A DNA stretch of 64,000 nt from Stieleria varia (GCF_038443385.1 NZ_CP151726.1:3472001-3536000); one strand, 5' to 3'. Shown: positions 17,436-26,951, numbered from the stretch's first letter. Numbers and translations: made by a program. The notes: a model not told the origin generated them from the sequence alone.

Positions 17436-18050
17436 CTACGACGTTTTACGCATCAGACGCATTTCGTTGGGGCCGATGAACATCAGCATCAGCGCTCCTC
17501 GCGCGCCTCGTTGGTCGAATACCAGTTCGTGAAAGAGATCTTCTTGCGGCCACGGATAGGAGTAGACCAGGGCAAAGTCATCCAGCTCCAGGCCCATCGC
17601 CTCGTAGCCGCACGGCACGGCATGCCCAAGGCTCGGCAAAGTCGGGTCGTCCGCCAAACGTTCGGTCCCTCGTGGCAGAAAATCACCGTGCACGATTTGA
17701 AACGGGTGCTCACACTGCTCCAACGTCTTGCGGGCCTGTGGAATCAAATCCTCGTGGGCTTCGATTCCAAACACCGCCAAACCCAACGCACTGGCCAAGG
17801 AACTGGTGATCGCAAATCCACATCCCCATTCCAGAAAGCGCTTGCCGATCAGAGGCTGGTATTCCAGGATCCATGTCAGCGTCTGATAGACCATCGTGTA
17901 GTCGGCTGCCACGAATTGCTCGATGAACGATTCGTCCCAACGGTCTTGAAACGCTTCGATCCGTTGACGCGAGGCGGCCAGATAGTCGGAGATCTCGTCC
18001 GGGATCGGAATTTGATCGATGGACGAAGGTAGTTCTATTTCGGTCAACAC
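17436..18050 (-). CDS. Class I SAM-dependent methyltransferase-like protein
   Basis: 204 residues from GTG 18050. RFLEWGCGFAITSSLAS (residues 71-87) is motif I of Rossmann-fold methyltransferases (ExGxG), followed by GLAVFGIEAHEDLIPQAR, whose acidic residue should bind the ribose, and later FQIVHGDFLP. It acts in the cytosol on an unknown acceptor. The protein lacks a clear C-terminal substrate lid. It follows the zinc-ribbon gene by only 6 bases on the same strand, so the two are surely co-transcribed and probably act together. Confidence 0.75.
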   Translation of the reverse strand: MLTEIELPSSIDQIPIPDEISDYLAASRQRIEAFQDRWDESFIEQFVAADYTMVYQTLTWILEYQPLIGKRFLEWGCGFAITSSLASALGLAVFGIEAHEDLIPQARKTLEQCEHPFQIVHGDFLPRGTERLADDPTLPSLGHAVPCGYEAMGLELDDFALVYSYPWPQEDLFHELVFDQRGARGALMLMFIGPNEMRLMRKTS

Positions 18051-18056
18051 GTTTGG

Positions 18057-18443
18057 CTATGCCATTCCTTCGCCCGTGCGATAACCTTGATCCGGTTTTT
18101 CCGCAGGGACATCCAGAGAACGGTCGATCGCATCGGACCAGCCGAGCAACTTGAGATCCTTTTCGTCGGCCCAGCGGCTTTGTTCTCCCCAAAGACTTTC
18201 GCTGCAAATCGGACAACGTGAGTCGATCGGATCGGCGTACAAATGATCCGACTGCAAATCCGGCTCCAGCCAAATCGCTTCGCATTCATCGCAAATCACC
18301 AAGCCGTGAGGAGGCAGCCTGACGGAGGAGTCTTGTTCGGAGTACGCGGCTAGATGATCCGGGGAATCCACTCCACAGATCCGAACGCCACACAAACCGC
18401 CGCCACAAACGGGGCAGAAATCAATCGAGTGATGAGGGGGCAC
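18057..18443 (-). CDS. Small zinc-ribbon protein
   Basis: 128 residues from GTG 18443; an upstream TTG at 18491 is possible but adds an untypical Cys/Val-rich leader. Three CxxC pairs, CPVC (10-13), CDEC (51-54) and CPIC (77-80), suggest one or two zinc-binding knuckles. There is no signal peptide. Such proteins often bind nucleic acid or a protein partner. The coupled methyltransferase 6 bases downstream is the likely partner. Specific family unknown. Confidence 0.6.
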   Translation of the reverse strand: MPPHHSIDFCPVCGGGLCGVRICGVDSPDHLAAYSEQDSSVRLPPHGLVICDECEAIWLEPDLQSDHLYADPIDSRCPICSESLWGEQSRWADEKDLKLLGWSDAIDRSLDVPAEKPDQGYRTGEGMA

Positions 18444-18629
18444 GACGGCGCAAACTCCGGATCGAAAAACAGAAAAACAAACAAAGGACAATCAATGCAA
18501 ACTTCATCCAACAGCCCGCTAAGGAACGTTACCTCAATCAATGCCGTAATGGATTTCGCCAGAAATCCCATGCGAGAGGAATTCTGGCGAATCCCACTAC
18601 CAAGTGCGGCCGTAAATGTATCGTTGTTC

Positions 18630-19553
18630 CTAAAGAGGGTATGCCGTGATCACGAGGTTTCCCTCTAGCACCAGTTTCACCCGCCGGGCCATCGGTTTTC
18701 TTCGCCGATTTCCTTCGCGACCACCTTGGTACCCGATTCGCCCACCCATATCGACGGTGTAGATCGTTCGCGAACCGTCTTTTTCCACCGTCGTTCTTGT
18801 TCCCTCTTTGGCTTTCACGTACGCGCGATCGATCGTCTTGACCGCACCCTCCATTCCGCCATCAAAGACGCCGTGGATCGTCCGCGATGGATCGTCGACC
18901 GTGTGTCGTTTGACATGCTCCAGCCGGTGACCTTCCGCGCTGCCCGGAGTGTATTGAAGCCCCGCCGGTGAGAGAAAGTACTTTGGGCGTACTTCACGCA
19001 GTAGACCGTAGGTCAGTTCAGCGTCGTCCGTCTCAGAGGACCGCTTCGCAGATCCCTTTTCATCTTGCTCGGGGTCGGCAGTCGCTTTTTGTACACCAGC
19101 CGATTTGCTGGAGCTTGATCCGGTACCGCCGTTGGGACGCATGCGATCGGCCAGCGGTCCTCGTTTCGCTCCGGGATTTTTTTTCTCGCTTGTCGTGGCC
19201 GAGGAGTCCGAAGCGGTCGCCTCGCTGGGGGAACCATTCGTGCTGCCGTTTTTGGAGTTTTGGCTGGTGGTTTGAGTGGACGGTGCAAACTTGCTGTCGG
19301 TATCGGCGGTGTTCGTTGTGGATCGCTGCTTGGTCGAGGCAGCTTGGTTCGCGTTGGTTTGGTCGGCATTGGCAGAATCACTGCTTGCCTGTGTCAGGGC
19401 GGGCAGGTTCAATCCGAAGCGCTGATTGATCGTTGGTCTCGCCAACGCGTAGACACTGACCAGTCCGACCAACAGCAAGGACCCGATGGATTTTTTGCCA
19501 AATTTGGGTGACTGTCGATCGGCGGTGTCGGACGGTGATAGCGGTTGATTCAT
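18630..19553 (-). CDS. Membrane-anchored protein with putative BECR/EndoU-like C-terminal domain
   Basis: 307 residues. A short cytoplasmic head is followed by one membrane segment (SIGSLLLVGLVSVYALA, about residues 22-39). Residues 50-180 are a low-complexity Ser/Thr/Asn/Gln linker. The last 110 residues form a compact domain: HRLEHVKRHT, then HGVFDGGMEGAVKTIDRAY, DGSRTIYTVDMGG, IGYQGG, and a final VITAYP. Spaced histidines, a Lys-rich strand and a terminal TAYP-like strand are typical of BECR-fold RNase/toxin domains (EndoU, colicin D/E5 type). This assignment is by pattern only. No immunity-like gene is adjacent. ATG 19553 is preferred over TTG 19559. Confidence 0.65.
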   Translation of the reverse strand: MNQPLSPSDTADRQSPKFGKKSIGSLLLVGLVSVYALARPTINQRFGLNLPALTQASSDSANADQTNANQAASTKQRSTTNTADTDSKFAPSTQTTSQNSKNGSTNGSPSEATASDSSATTSEKKNPGAKRGPLADRMRPNGGTGSSSSKSAGVQKATADPEQDEKGSAKRSSETDDAELTYGLLREVRPKYFLSPAGLQYTPGSAEGHRLEHVKRHTVDDPSRTIHGVFDGGMEGAVKTIDRAYVKAKEGTRTTVEKDGSRTIYTVDMGGRIGYQGGREGNRRRKPMARRVKLVLEGNLVITAYPL

Positions 19554-19820
19554 TTGCAATCTTGTGAAATTCAGAAATCGACGCCTCTGAGGGTCGTTGA
19601 GTCCCCATAAGGCGGCGGAAACGCTATTTTAGATTTTTGCTTTGAATGGTCGGCGTCCGCTTGCGGCATTGAAAAATCCATGATTTTTTGTGCCGATGAT
19701 GCCCCCAAACCAGGGTGGCTTATTCCCACTCAAATCGATCGGGTTAATATCAGTGCTCGGATTCTACGGGCTACGATTGCCAATTGCCCAGCAGTGTTCC
19801 CTCGTTCGGCTCAAATCATC

Positions 19821-20168
19821 ATGAGAAATGCCATTTTCCTTGCCATTTCGGCCGCCTCTGCCCTCCTGGCTCTCTTCGTCGACGCTCCCCATTGTGACGC
19901 GCATTCGCCAATGGCGAGTCGCCAGTCCGGTCGATTGCCGATCATTGCGACCGGTGACCTGCGTCATGCGATCAAATCGATGCCGATTGAGTGTCGGCCG
20001 AGCCGTCCGTTGCATTTTTACGGCAACACGGTCCGGCGTCGATACTATCGTTCGGAGGGCGTGTCACTCCGTAGTGTCAAGCAGTTTCATTCCACGGTGA
20101 CCGTGCCTTCGTTGTTGCAGTTGCACAGCAGCTCATCAGGATATCGGGCTTCCGTCTCTGGATACTGA
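19821..20168 (+). CDS. Small secreted hypothetical protein
   Basis: 115 residues from ATG 19821, where a clean signal peptide begins (MRNAIFLAISAASALLALFVDA). The mature part is basic, with many Arg, Ser and His and two Cys (HCDAH and PIECRPS). I recognise no family. The open frame extends upstream to 19680, but that part has no protein character. It lies 68 bases before the acyl-AMP ligase gene on the same strand. Confidence 0.45.
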   Translation: MRNAIFLAISAASALLALFVDAPHCDAHSPMASRQSGRLPIIATGDLRHAIKSMPIECRPSRPLHFYGNTVRRRYYRSEGVSLRSVKQFHSTVTVPSLLQLHSSSSGYRASVSGY

Positions 20169-20236
20169 TATCCTGTCAGCGTCGCATTCATCCGCCTCTG
20201 GCTTTCACGTACTGATTCAGAAGAGTCCTTTCGGCA

Positions 20237-22393
20237 ATGTCGGCAACCGGCCCCCACAAATCGATGACACTGCCTGAGTGGATCGGTTTGCGCAGTCAGC
20301 GACATCCAGATCGACCGGCGGTCACCTACATTGACGATTCGGGCTCAAGAGAGACGTGGACTTATCGGCAGCTCTGGTTGTTTGCGAGTGAGTTGGCGCG
20401 GCGGATGCCAGCCAGCCAATCGGCTGAACTTTCCAACGGAGCCAAGAAACTCGCACCCAGGGCGGCGTTGCTCTTTCCACAGGGACTTGAGTTCCTGGCC
20501 GGTTTTCTGGGATGCCAATTGGCGGGATGGACGCCCGTTCCGACTTGTTTTCCCAAGCCCAATCGGGAGATGCCTCGGCTGAACTCGGTGATGATCGATT
20601 GTTCTCCCGACGCGATCGTCACCACAGCAGAGGTTCACACGACTCTGGCGGTGGACAAGCTGCCTGAGTTGTCACACCAGGTTGCGATCATTGATACCGA
20701 TCGCCCCGGTGACGAGGTGGCTGGCGATGGACTGGATCCCGAGTCGCTTCCGATTTCACTCGATGATCTCGCGTTTTTGCAGTACACCAGCGGCAGCACC
20801 AGCGAGCCCAAGGGCGTGATGGTGCATCAAAGCAACGTGATGGCGAACTTGGAAGCCATCCGAGATGGATTTCAAATCCAGTGGCAAGACGACGATGCAA
20901 CCGATGTCGCGACAGGCGTTTTTTGGTTGCCTTATTATCACGACATGGGATTGATCGGTGGGATCCTGGAAGCCTTGTACATCGGCGGTCACACGGTACT
21001 GCTCAGTCCCCGCGCGTTCCTGCAGCGACCTTTGCGTTGGTTGCAAGCGATCAGTGAGTTTGGTGCCAGCATCAGCGGTGCGCCGAACTTCGCCTACCAA
21101 CTCTGCGTCGATCGCATTCCGCCGGACCAATCAGACGGCGTCGATTTGAGCCGTTGGAAACTGGCGTTCAGCGGGGCGGAGCCGGTTTTGCCGCGAACCC
21201 TCAAGGACTTTGCACATCGCTTTGAATCGTGCGGATTTTCAAAAAACGCATTCTATCCCTGCTACGGATTAGCCGAATCGACTTTGCTGGCGGCCGGCGG
21301 AGATGGCCCCTCTGCACCTACGGTCTTGTCGGTCAGCCGAGCGTCGGTCGAACAAGGCAAACCGACCATCGTCGACCCCAACACTGCGGACCGAGCCTCC
21401 AAACGGAGTCAGCAAAAAATTGTCAGTTGCGGTACACCCCGACTGAACACGGAAATTATCTTGGTCGACCCCTCAACACGTCAACAAGTGGATGAAGGCA
21501 CGATCGGCGAGGTCTGGATGCGTGGGCCAAGCGTTACGTCGGGTTATTGGGGGCGAGAGCAAGCCACCGATGAGCAATTCAAAGCCGCTCTTGCAGACGA
21601 TCCTGATGGCAACCAGTATTTGCGTTCCGGTGATCTTGGTTTTCAACACGACGGCGAGCTTTACCTGACCGGCCGACACAAAGATGTAATCATCATCCGA
21701 GGACGAAACCTGTTTCCCCAGGACATCGAGGTGACGGTGAGTGAAGTCGTCGGTTCGGACTTTGGAAACTCGGCCGCGCTCGCGGTTCGCAGCACCGGAA
21801 ATGATGACTTGGCAATCGTCGCCGAGCTGCCCAGGCACTGCGATGAGTCGGAGTACCCGCGAATCGTCCGCGATATTCGTAGGGCTGTGATCGAGGTGCA
21901 CGAAGTCGACCCGCAGCACATTTGGCTGGTGCGTCCCGCGACAATTCCTTTGACCACCAGTGGCAAGGTGCAGAGAAGCCTTTGCAGGGAACGTTTTGAA
22001 GCCGGCGAGATTGCCACCCGACACCGATACGATCGATCATCCATTTCAGAACAAGTCCCAATCGCATTTCCCGAAATCGCCCAACCGATTTCTGAAAATC
22101 AACGTGAGGGAATCACGCTGTTGGTTGAGGATTGGATGACTCAGTGGTTGGTCAGTCGCGCCGGAGTCGATCCAAATGACATCGCCCCCGAACGCTCATT
22201 CGAACAGTACGGACTGGATTCCATGACCGCTGTGGAACTGAGCGGAGAAACCCAGGACTGGTCGGGCGTCGAGCTGACACCCGTCGTCGCTTGGACCCAC
22301 CCGACGATCACCGGCTTGAGTGCTTACATCGTCAACGAAATGATCAACGCTCCGCTTCCCACTGCTTCTCCCAGTCCCGAAAACGCAGGCTGA
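20237..22393 (+). CDS. Fatty acyl-AMP ligase fused to an acyl carrier protein
   Basis: 718 residues. The adenylation domain has YTSGSTSEPKG (183-193), LPYYHDMGLIGG, YGLAESTLLAAGG, RSGDLGF and GRHKDVIIIRGRN, in the order of ANL enzymes. The HDMGLIGG and PNFAYQLC segments point to the fatty acyl-AMP ligase branch. After about residue 630 comes a carrier domain, with FEQYGLDSMTAVEL carrying the phosphopantetheine Ser at about 662. Such proteins activate a fatty acid and load it onto their own carrier for a polyketide, peptide or lipid product. No polyketide synthase, NRPS or phosphopantetheinyl transferase is adjacent, so the downstream partner is unknown. Confidence 0.9.
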   Translation: MSATGPHKSMTLPEWIGLRSQRHPDRPAVTYIDDSGSRETWTYRQLWLFASELARRMPASQSAELSNGAKKLAPRAALLFPQGLEFLAGFLGCQLAGWTPVPTCFPKPNREMPRLNSVMIDCSPDAIVTTAEVHTTLAVDKLPELSHQVAIIDTDRPGDEVAGDGLDPESLPISLDDLAFLQYTSGSTSEPKGVMVHQSNVMANLEAIRDGFQIQWQDDDATDVATGVFWLPYYHDMGLIGGILEALYIGGHTVLLSPRAFLQRPLRWLQAISEFGASISGAPNFAYQLCVDRIPPDQSDGVDLSRWKLAFSGAEPVLPRTLKDFAHRFESCGFSKNAFYPCYGLAESTLLAAGGDGPSAPTVLSVSRASVEQGKPTIVDPNTADRASKRSQQKIVSCGTPRLNTEIILVDPSTRQQVDEGTIGEVWMRGPSVTSGYWGREQATDEQFKAALADDPDGNQYLRSGDLGFQHDGELYLTGRHKDVIIIRGRNLFPQDIEVTVSEVVGSDFGNSAALAVRSTGNDDLAIVAELPRHCDESEYPRIVRDIRRAVIEVHEVDPQHIWLVRPATIPLTTSGKVQRSLCRERFEAGEIATRHRYDRSSISEQVPIAFPEIAQPISENQREGITLLVEDWMTQWLVSRAGVDPNDIAPERSFEQYGLDSMTAVELSGETQDWSGVELTPVVAWTHPTITGLSAYIVNEMINAPLPTASPSPENAG

Positions 22394-22737
22394 TGAACAA
22401 CGCTTGCCTACTCTGGGCAGTCAAGAAATCGGCATAGCCACGGTTTCTCGTCCCTTGGGCTTGAATCCGATACAGATAGAGATAGGCTCCCGACCGCAAC
22501 GTGGTCAAACACCAAAGCCCAGGGTCGCACAGCGCACCCTGGGAGAAGAATTTCCACACTGTCATTCAACCCCAGCGGGGTTGGACTACGTTTCCCAGGC
22601 GTCCTGCGTTTGTTCTTACATTTTGTCGAACCCCGTTGGGGTTCACGGACGTCCGGTTGCTTTTCCTGGGGTGCGTTACGCGACCCCAGGCTTTGCTGTT
22701 AAACCCCCTTGGGGTTGGCAGCCTACCAACCAGTTCA
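22394..22737. repeat. Repeat region with three CCCC-GGGG mini-hairpins
   Basis: The gap carries AACCCCAGCGGGGTT (22568-22582), AACCCCGTTGGGGTT (22629-22643) and a third related hairpin ending near 22716, spaced about 60-75 bases apart. Open frames across it are repeat artefacts. The array lies between the convergent ends of the ligase and TolC genes. Confidence 0.7.
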
Positions 22738-24711
22738 TCATTCGAACGTCATCTGCATCAATGTTCCATTGGCATGTCTCAGGTTGATCAGCGACAGGCT
22801 GTAGGTCAGTAGTGCCGTGGACACCTCGTGTTCCGCTTCTGTCACTCGGCTCTGTGCCGAGATCAATGATTCAAACAGCTGACTGGCGTTGTTGTCTCGT
22901 CCACCGAGAGTCCGCCAGCGAGCTTCCAGTGTTTCCGCTTCGACGATCGCCGCTTGGCGAGCGCGATCCTTTGCCGCCAGTTCGCGGTAACTGGTGACAA
23001 CCTCGCGTACCGCGACCTCCACTTCTGCTTTGACCAGCTCCAAGGTCGATCGATACTTTTCGCTCAGTTGGATGCTTTCCAATTGGCGTCGGCGTAGGTT
23101 GGCAGAAGCGGCGCGCCGCCCCACGGCGACTTCCCATTCCAATCCGATCGTGTAACTGGGCGCACCGACGCGGAATTGGTCCAGCCATGCATCACCGACC
23201 TGCGAATTGCCCTGCAAGCCGGAAACGTAGGTTTCGGTCACCAGGTCCAGCACTGGCAACATTTCATGCTTGGCCATCTTGGTTCGCACGCATGCCGCCT
23301 GGATCTCTTTAATCGCAGCTTGGATTTCCGGTCGATTTTGGATCGCGGTCGAAAACTCGGAGGTCAAGTCGGGCGAGAAACTTTCCAGCGTGGGAACGTC
23401 CAGCGGAATGATCTCACTGTTTTCGTCCAAACCCGGTGCATTGATCAGGGCACGTAGCTTTGTTTCCGCGTTTTGTACCGCTGCCCGCGCTCGGATCAAG
23501 TCACTCTTGCGACTCTCCACAGCCGCAGTCGCTTGCACCAATTGCGAACGTTGTGCATCGATCGCCTGGCGTTCTCTCAGTTGCTGTTCGTTCTGCAGGG
23601 ATTTCAGGTACAAGCTGACCTTTTGAGTCAGCGTCGAGCGTTCCAGATAGAGTGTCCAATAGGCTCTGGCGATCTCCAGCAAATGTTGTTGCAACTGACG
23701 TTGATACTCATCGGTTGCCCGCTGTGCATCGATGGATGCCAGAACGATGAGGCTGCGGTTGTACGTCGTTCCTCGCCCACGCATCAGGGGTTGGGTGTAG
23801 CCAAGCGTCAAGCGTGCCGTGCCTTGATCGTTCGGAATGAAGAATCGAGAGTTGGTGTTTTGATGGCCGAAGCGTTGGTTGACTTCTAATTCACCGCCGT
23901 GCTCGTTCCGTCGTCGCACCCCAATGTTGGACTGGATGTTGTTGTCCAGGAACCGTGTCCCGTTTCCGCCCACCGTCAAAGTGCTGCCGACCGGATCGGA
24001 GATGTCTTGCCATTTTGAATCCAGGAACTGGGTCCAATCAAATGCCGAGTAGGCTTCCGCGACTGCGGTGTGCCGAATCTGGGGCGTCTTTTCGTAGACA
24101 CGGATCTGCGCGGAATTTTCGAGAGCCATTTGAATCAGTTGATCCAAGCTGATCTGCATCGGTTGTCGTCGGTTGTCGATCAACTCGCTCTGATGCTGAC
24201 GCCACCACGGAGTTTCCAACTGTAGCGTCGTTTCGCCCGGTGTCGCGTCTGCACTCAGATGGCTGAGCACATCCCCGACATGAAAGCTTGGGTCTTTTGA
24301 CTGCCCGCTGTCTGGAGTCCAACCGTTCTGATCTGCCGGATGAACGAACGATGAGGCCAAACGCGCCGGCACGCTTTCACCGCTGCGCCAACGCTGCGGT
24401 TGAGGGGACGAAGTCGGTTTGGGGTCCGGCAGTCTTGTCACGATCGGGTTGGGCCGATCTGATGAGTCAAGCGTCGGTGGCTCCACGTAGAGCGGCTTGG
24501 TTTGCCACGCAAATTGATCGCTCTCCAACATCCCCGAATCGTCATCGAGTCGGAGATCACTCAGCGGGGGCGAGTCTGCAAATAGCGGCGCAGCGACAAA
24601 CGTGATCAGTATCATCTGAATCCACGTGTTGAGCGATCTGCTGTGGTTCCAAGCAGTCGTCAGCCAGTCCTGTGCCCGTCCTTGGGTACCGATCATAGCA
24701 AGCCGAATCAT
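22738..24711 (-). CDS. TolC-family outer membrane efflux protein
   Basis: 657 residues if started at ATG 24711; ATG 24696 and 24615 are alternatives. The start cannot reach the open-frame limit at 24915 without running into the PilZ-like gene. A hydrophobic export segment (MILITFVAAPLFA) precedes an unstructured region of about 130 residues. The OEP domain then follows: two long helical hairpins with heptad character (AVESRKSDLIRARAAVQNAETKL; KAEVEVAVREVVTSYREL) and strands such as LTLGYTQPLMRGRG. TolC proteins form trimeric channels for efflux or type I secretion. The expected inner-membrane pump and adaptor are not in this window. The extended N-terminal region is unusual. Confidence 0.85.
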   Translation of the reverse strand: MIRLAMIGTQGRAQDWLTTAWNHSRSLNTWIQMILITFVAAPLFADSPPLSDLRLDDDSGMLESDQFAWQTKPLYVEPPTLDSSDRPNPIVTRLPDPKPTSSPQPQRWRSGESVPARLASSFVHPADQNGWTPDSGQSKDPSFHVGDVLSHLSADATPGETTLQLETPWWRQHQSELIDNRRQPMQISLDQLIQMALENSAQIRVYEKTPQIRHTAVAEAYSAFDWTQFLDSKWQDISDPVGSTLTVGGNGTRFLDNNIQSNIGVRRRNEHGGELEVNQRFGHQNTNSRFFIPNDQGTARLTLGYTQPLMRGRGTTYNRSLIVLASIDAQRATDEYQRQLQQHLLEIARAYWTLYLERSTLTQKVSLYLKSLQNEQQLRERQAIDAQRSQLVQATAAVESRKSDLIRARAAVQNAETKLRALINAPGLDENSEIIPLDVPTLESFSPDLTSEFSTAIQNRPEIQAAIKEIQAACVRTKMAKHEMLPVLDLVTETYVSGLQGNSQVGDAWLDQFRVGAPSYTIGLEWEVAVGRRAASANLRRRQLESIQLSEKYRSTLELVKAEVEVAVREVVTSYRELAAKDRARQAAIVEAETLEARWRTLGGRDNNASQLFESLISAQSRVTEAEHEVSTALLTYSLSLINLRHANGTLMQMTFE

Positions 24712-24880
24712 CCCATCCTGGGTTCCGATCCATCCATAGTTGCCCTCGGTTGCTATCGTCGCAACGTGAATCAATCTGGTGAGGACTGTCCCCCGCGTGC
24801 AAAACACGGGCATTCCGCACGACCGGTACCGGTTGCTAGGCAGGTCCCATCGTTGTGCAAAAAATGATTCAGGTGCCGCG

Positions 24881-25291
24881 TTACTGCCAGTCCACAACGA
24901 CCGCGCCGCCACCAAGATACAGCGGGCCCGACTGAAGCTGGTGCGCCACCCGAACGATCACACAACGGGACTCGTGGGTGTCGGGAAACAGGTCGATGCT
25001 CAGATACTGGTCGCTAACTGGTACTGTCGAAATCCAACCGATACCTGAAATGGTGACGTCACGACTCAATGCCTGGATCGGTTCTCCGGCAGGCTGCAAA
25101 TCATCGGCGAGCGGTTGCAACATGATGGGCTTGAACACGTAAGTCCGTTCCGTGATCCGACGCTCGTCGTGGTGAGAATCAATCTGATCACTCGTTGACG
25201 AACATTGCAGGGCTTGCAAAAGCTCGAAGGTTGCTTCTGGTGAAGGAACAATCCCCAGAGGATGCGCGGCGGTGGAAATTGGCTGAATCAA
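24881..25291 (-). CDS. PilZ-like (c-di-GMP binding) domain protein
   Basis: 136 residues from TTG 25291, 169 bases upstream of tolC. RRITERTYVF holds an RxxxR motif, and about 40 residues later SRDVTISGIGW fits DxSxxG with Thr for Ser. These are the two c-di-GMP contact motifs of PilZ domains. The remaining strands (VIVRVAHQLQSG, YLGGGAVVVDW) fit the PilZ beta barrel. It would act as a cytosolic sensor. The Thr substitution and weak start make this a moderate call. Same strand as tolC and the sulfatase. Confidence 0.6.
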   Translation of the reverse strand: MIQPISTAAHPLGIVPSPEATFELLQALQCSSTSDQIDSHHDERRITERTYVFKPIMLQPLADDLQPAGEPIQALSRDVTISGIGWISTVPVSDQYLSIDLFPDTHESRCVIVRVAHQLQSGPLYLGGGAVVVDWQ

Positions 25292-25430
25292 CTTGCTGAC
25301 CCATGAGACTGGTGGAAATCGACTTCCAAAATCTACAACGATTCCCTACCGATTGCTCCATGAAACATGGCCATTACGCCTGGGGGATTTCCGTCATCGA
25401 TGACGCTTGGGAGGACTTTGACGACACAGA

Positions 25431-26894
25431 TCACTTCGCAGCCTGCTTGGGCCGTGTTCCGTTCTTTGCTCCGTTGCGATTGGCTTTGGGTTTTTGTTTT
25501 TTGTGATGGTTGGCTACCATCTCGGTTGCGATTCCTTTGTCGCCCTGTCCTAGCATCCATTGTTCCAGGATCTCTCGCAATTCGCTGATTCGCTCTTGCT
25601 GATTTGGATCGCCGGCCAGGTTTTTCATTTCCAGTGGATCGTTTTGGATGTCATAAAGCTCGATCTCGGGACGATGCTGGTATCGTTCCACCGCATGCTG
25701 GGATGCCTTGTCTCCTTGGTCGGCGGCGTTGACCATGGACAAAAACTCGGGGGACTTGGTGCACGCGTTCGTGAACGCTTGATCGCTCTGCAAGTTCATC
25801 ACCAGCTTGTGTGTCCGTGTCCGAACGGATCGGATCGGATAGCAGTCGTTGCCGTTGATGATTCCACGCGTGGTCATCAAGCCGAACACGTGGTCTTTGT
25901 GGTGATCGGTTTTTCCAAGCAACACGTCTGCAAAGCTTTTTCCGTCCAGCTCGCTTGCCAATTCTCCGCCCGCCAGATCCACAAACGTCGGTGTGACATC
26001 CACGTATTCGACCATCGCATCACTGACGCGACCAGGTTGGATTCTGCCGGGCCAGCGTGCAATCATGGCGCTTTGCAAGCCGCTGTCATAGCAGGTCCAC
26101 TTGGCAAACGGCATCGAGTTTCCTTGCTCAGACACGACCATCAGGACGGTGTCTTTGGCCAGTCCATGCTTGTCGATCAAGTCAGCGATTTGACCGACTT
26201 GAGAGTCGAAATAAGTGATCTCAGCGAGGTACCGACTGTATCCCTCGCGAACCACGGGCGTATCGGGGATGTACTCGGGCAGCCGGATCTTTTCCGGCGG
26301 ATAGGCTGATGCGTCTCCTTTGTTCCATGGCGTGTGAGGCTCGTTACTGCACGCGAACAAACACAGCGGGGTGGAGTTCTTGATCGATTCGGCCATCAAC
26401 TGATCGATCGCCTGCATGTCCGGATTGTTTTGGCCGCTGTATTCAAAATCAAAGACGGATCGCGGGCCGATATGCGTTTTTCCAGACAACGCGACGCGGT
26501 AACCGAGCGGCTTGAGGTACTGAACAATGCTGTTGATGTGATCGTAGGCGACGGTGTGATTGGGGTACGCACCTGTCTTGACCGGATACTGTCCGGTGTA
26601 AATGTTGTGGCGCGTCGGCGAGCACATCGGCGCGCACTGAAAACAATGCGTCATTCGCAAACCTTGCGATGCCAGCTTGTCGATGTTTGGCGTGAGTGCT
26701 TGACCGCCGTAGCAACCGATGTCTCGAAAAGTGCAATCATCGGCGATGATGAAGACAAAATTTGGTTTCGAGGTTTCTCTCTCCTGGGCCTGTGCGTGGG
26801 TCGACGTCAAAATCACAAAGCATGTCGCCAAGCACAATGACAACAGCAATGATGTCAACAACATTGAGGTCAACGTTGCGAGAGTGTGTTTCAT
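25431..26894 (-). CDS. Secreted sulfatase (type I, formylglycine-dependent)
   Basis: 487 residues from ATG 26894, which begins at a signal peptide (MKHTLATLTSMLLTSLLLSL, cleaved after AQA). NFVFIIADDCTFRDIGCYGG gives the metal-binding Asp pair, and CSPTR at residue 91 is the CxPxR motif converted to formylglycine. TVLMVVSEQGN and RYPGRIQPG-like segments follow, as in the arylsulfatase family. It probably hydrolyses sulfate esters of marine polysaccharides in the periplasm. The C-terminal 30 residues are very basic (KKQKPKANRNGAKNG). It lies 57 bases downstream of the KaiC-like gene on the same strand. The anaerobic or FGE-type maturase is not in the window. Confidence 0.9.
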   Translation of the reverse strand: MKHTLATLTSMLLTSLLLSLCLATCFVILTSTHAQAQERETSKPNFVFIIADDCTFRDIGCYGGQALTPNIDKLASQGLRMTHCFQCAPMCSPTRHNIYTGQYPVKTGAYPNHTVAYDHINSIVQYLKPLGYRVALSGKTHIGPRSVFDFEYSGQNNPDMQAIDQLMAESIKNSTPLCLFACSNEPHTPWNKGDASAYPPEKIRLPEYIPDTPVVREGYSRYLAEITYFDSQVGQIADLIDKHGLAKDTVLMVVSEQGNSMPFAKWTCYDSGLQSAMIARWPGRIQPGRVSDAMVEYVDVTPTFVDLAGGELASELDGKSFADVLLGKTDHHKDHVFGLMTTRGIINGNDCYPIRSVRTRTHKLVMNLQSDQAFTNACTKSPEFLSMVNAADQGDKASQHAVERYQHRPEIELYDIQNDPLEMKNLAGDPNQQERISELREILEQWMLGQGDKGIATEMVANHHKKQKPKANRNGAKNGTRPKQAAK

Positions 26895-26951
26895 GGGATG
26901 TCGCACCAGGGAGGGAAAGATTGAAATGGGATGGGGCACCGTCAACGGTGC

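Noticed and set aside
22404-22812. Two overlapping plus-strand frames after the acyl-AMP ligase
   Set aside because: They translate CCCC-GGGG repeat DNA and overlap the end of tolC.
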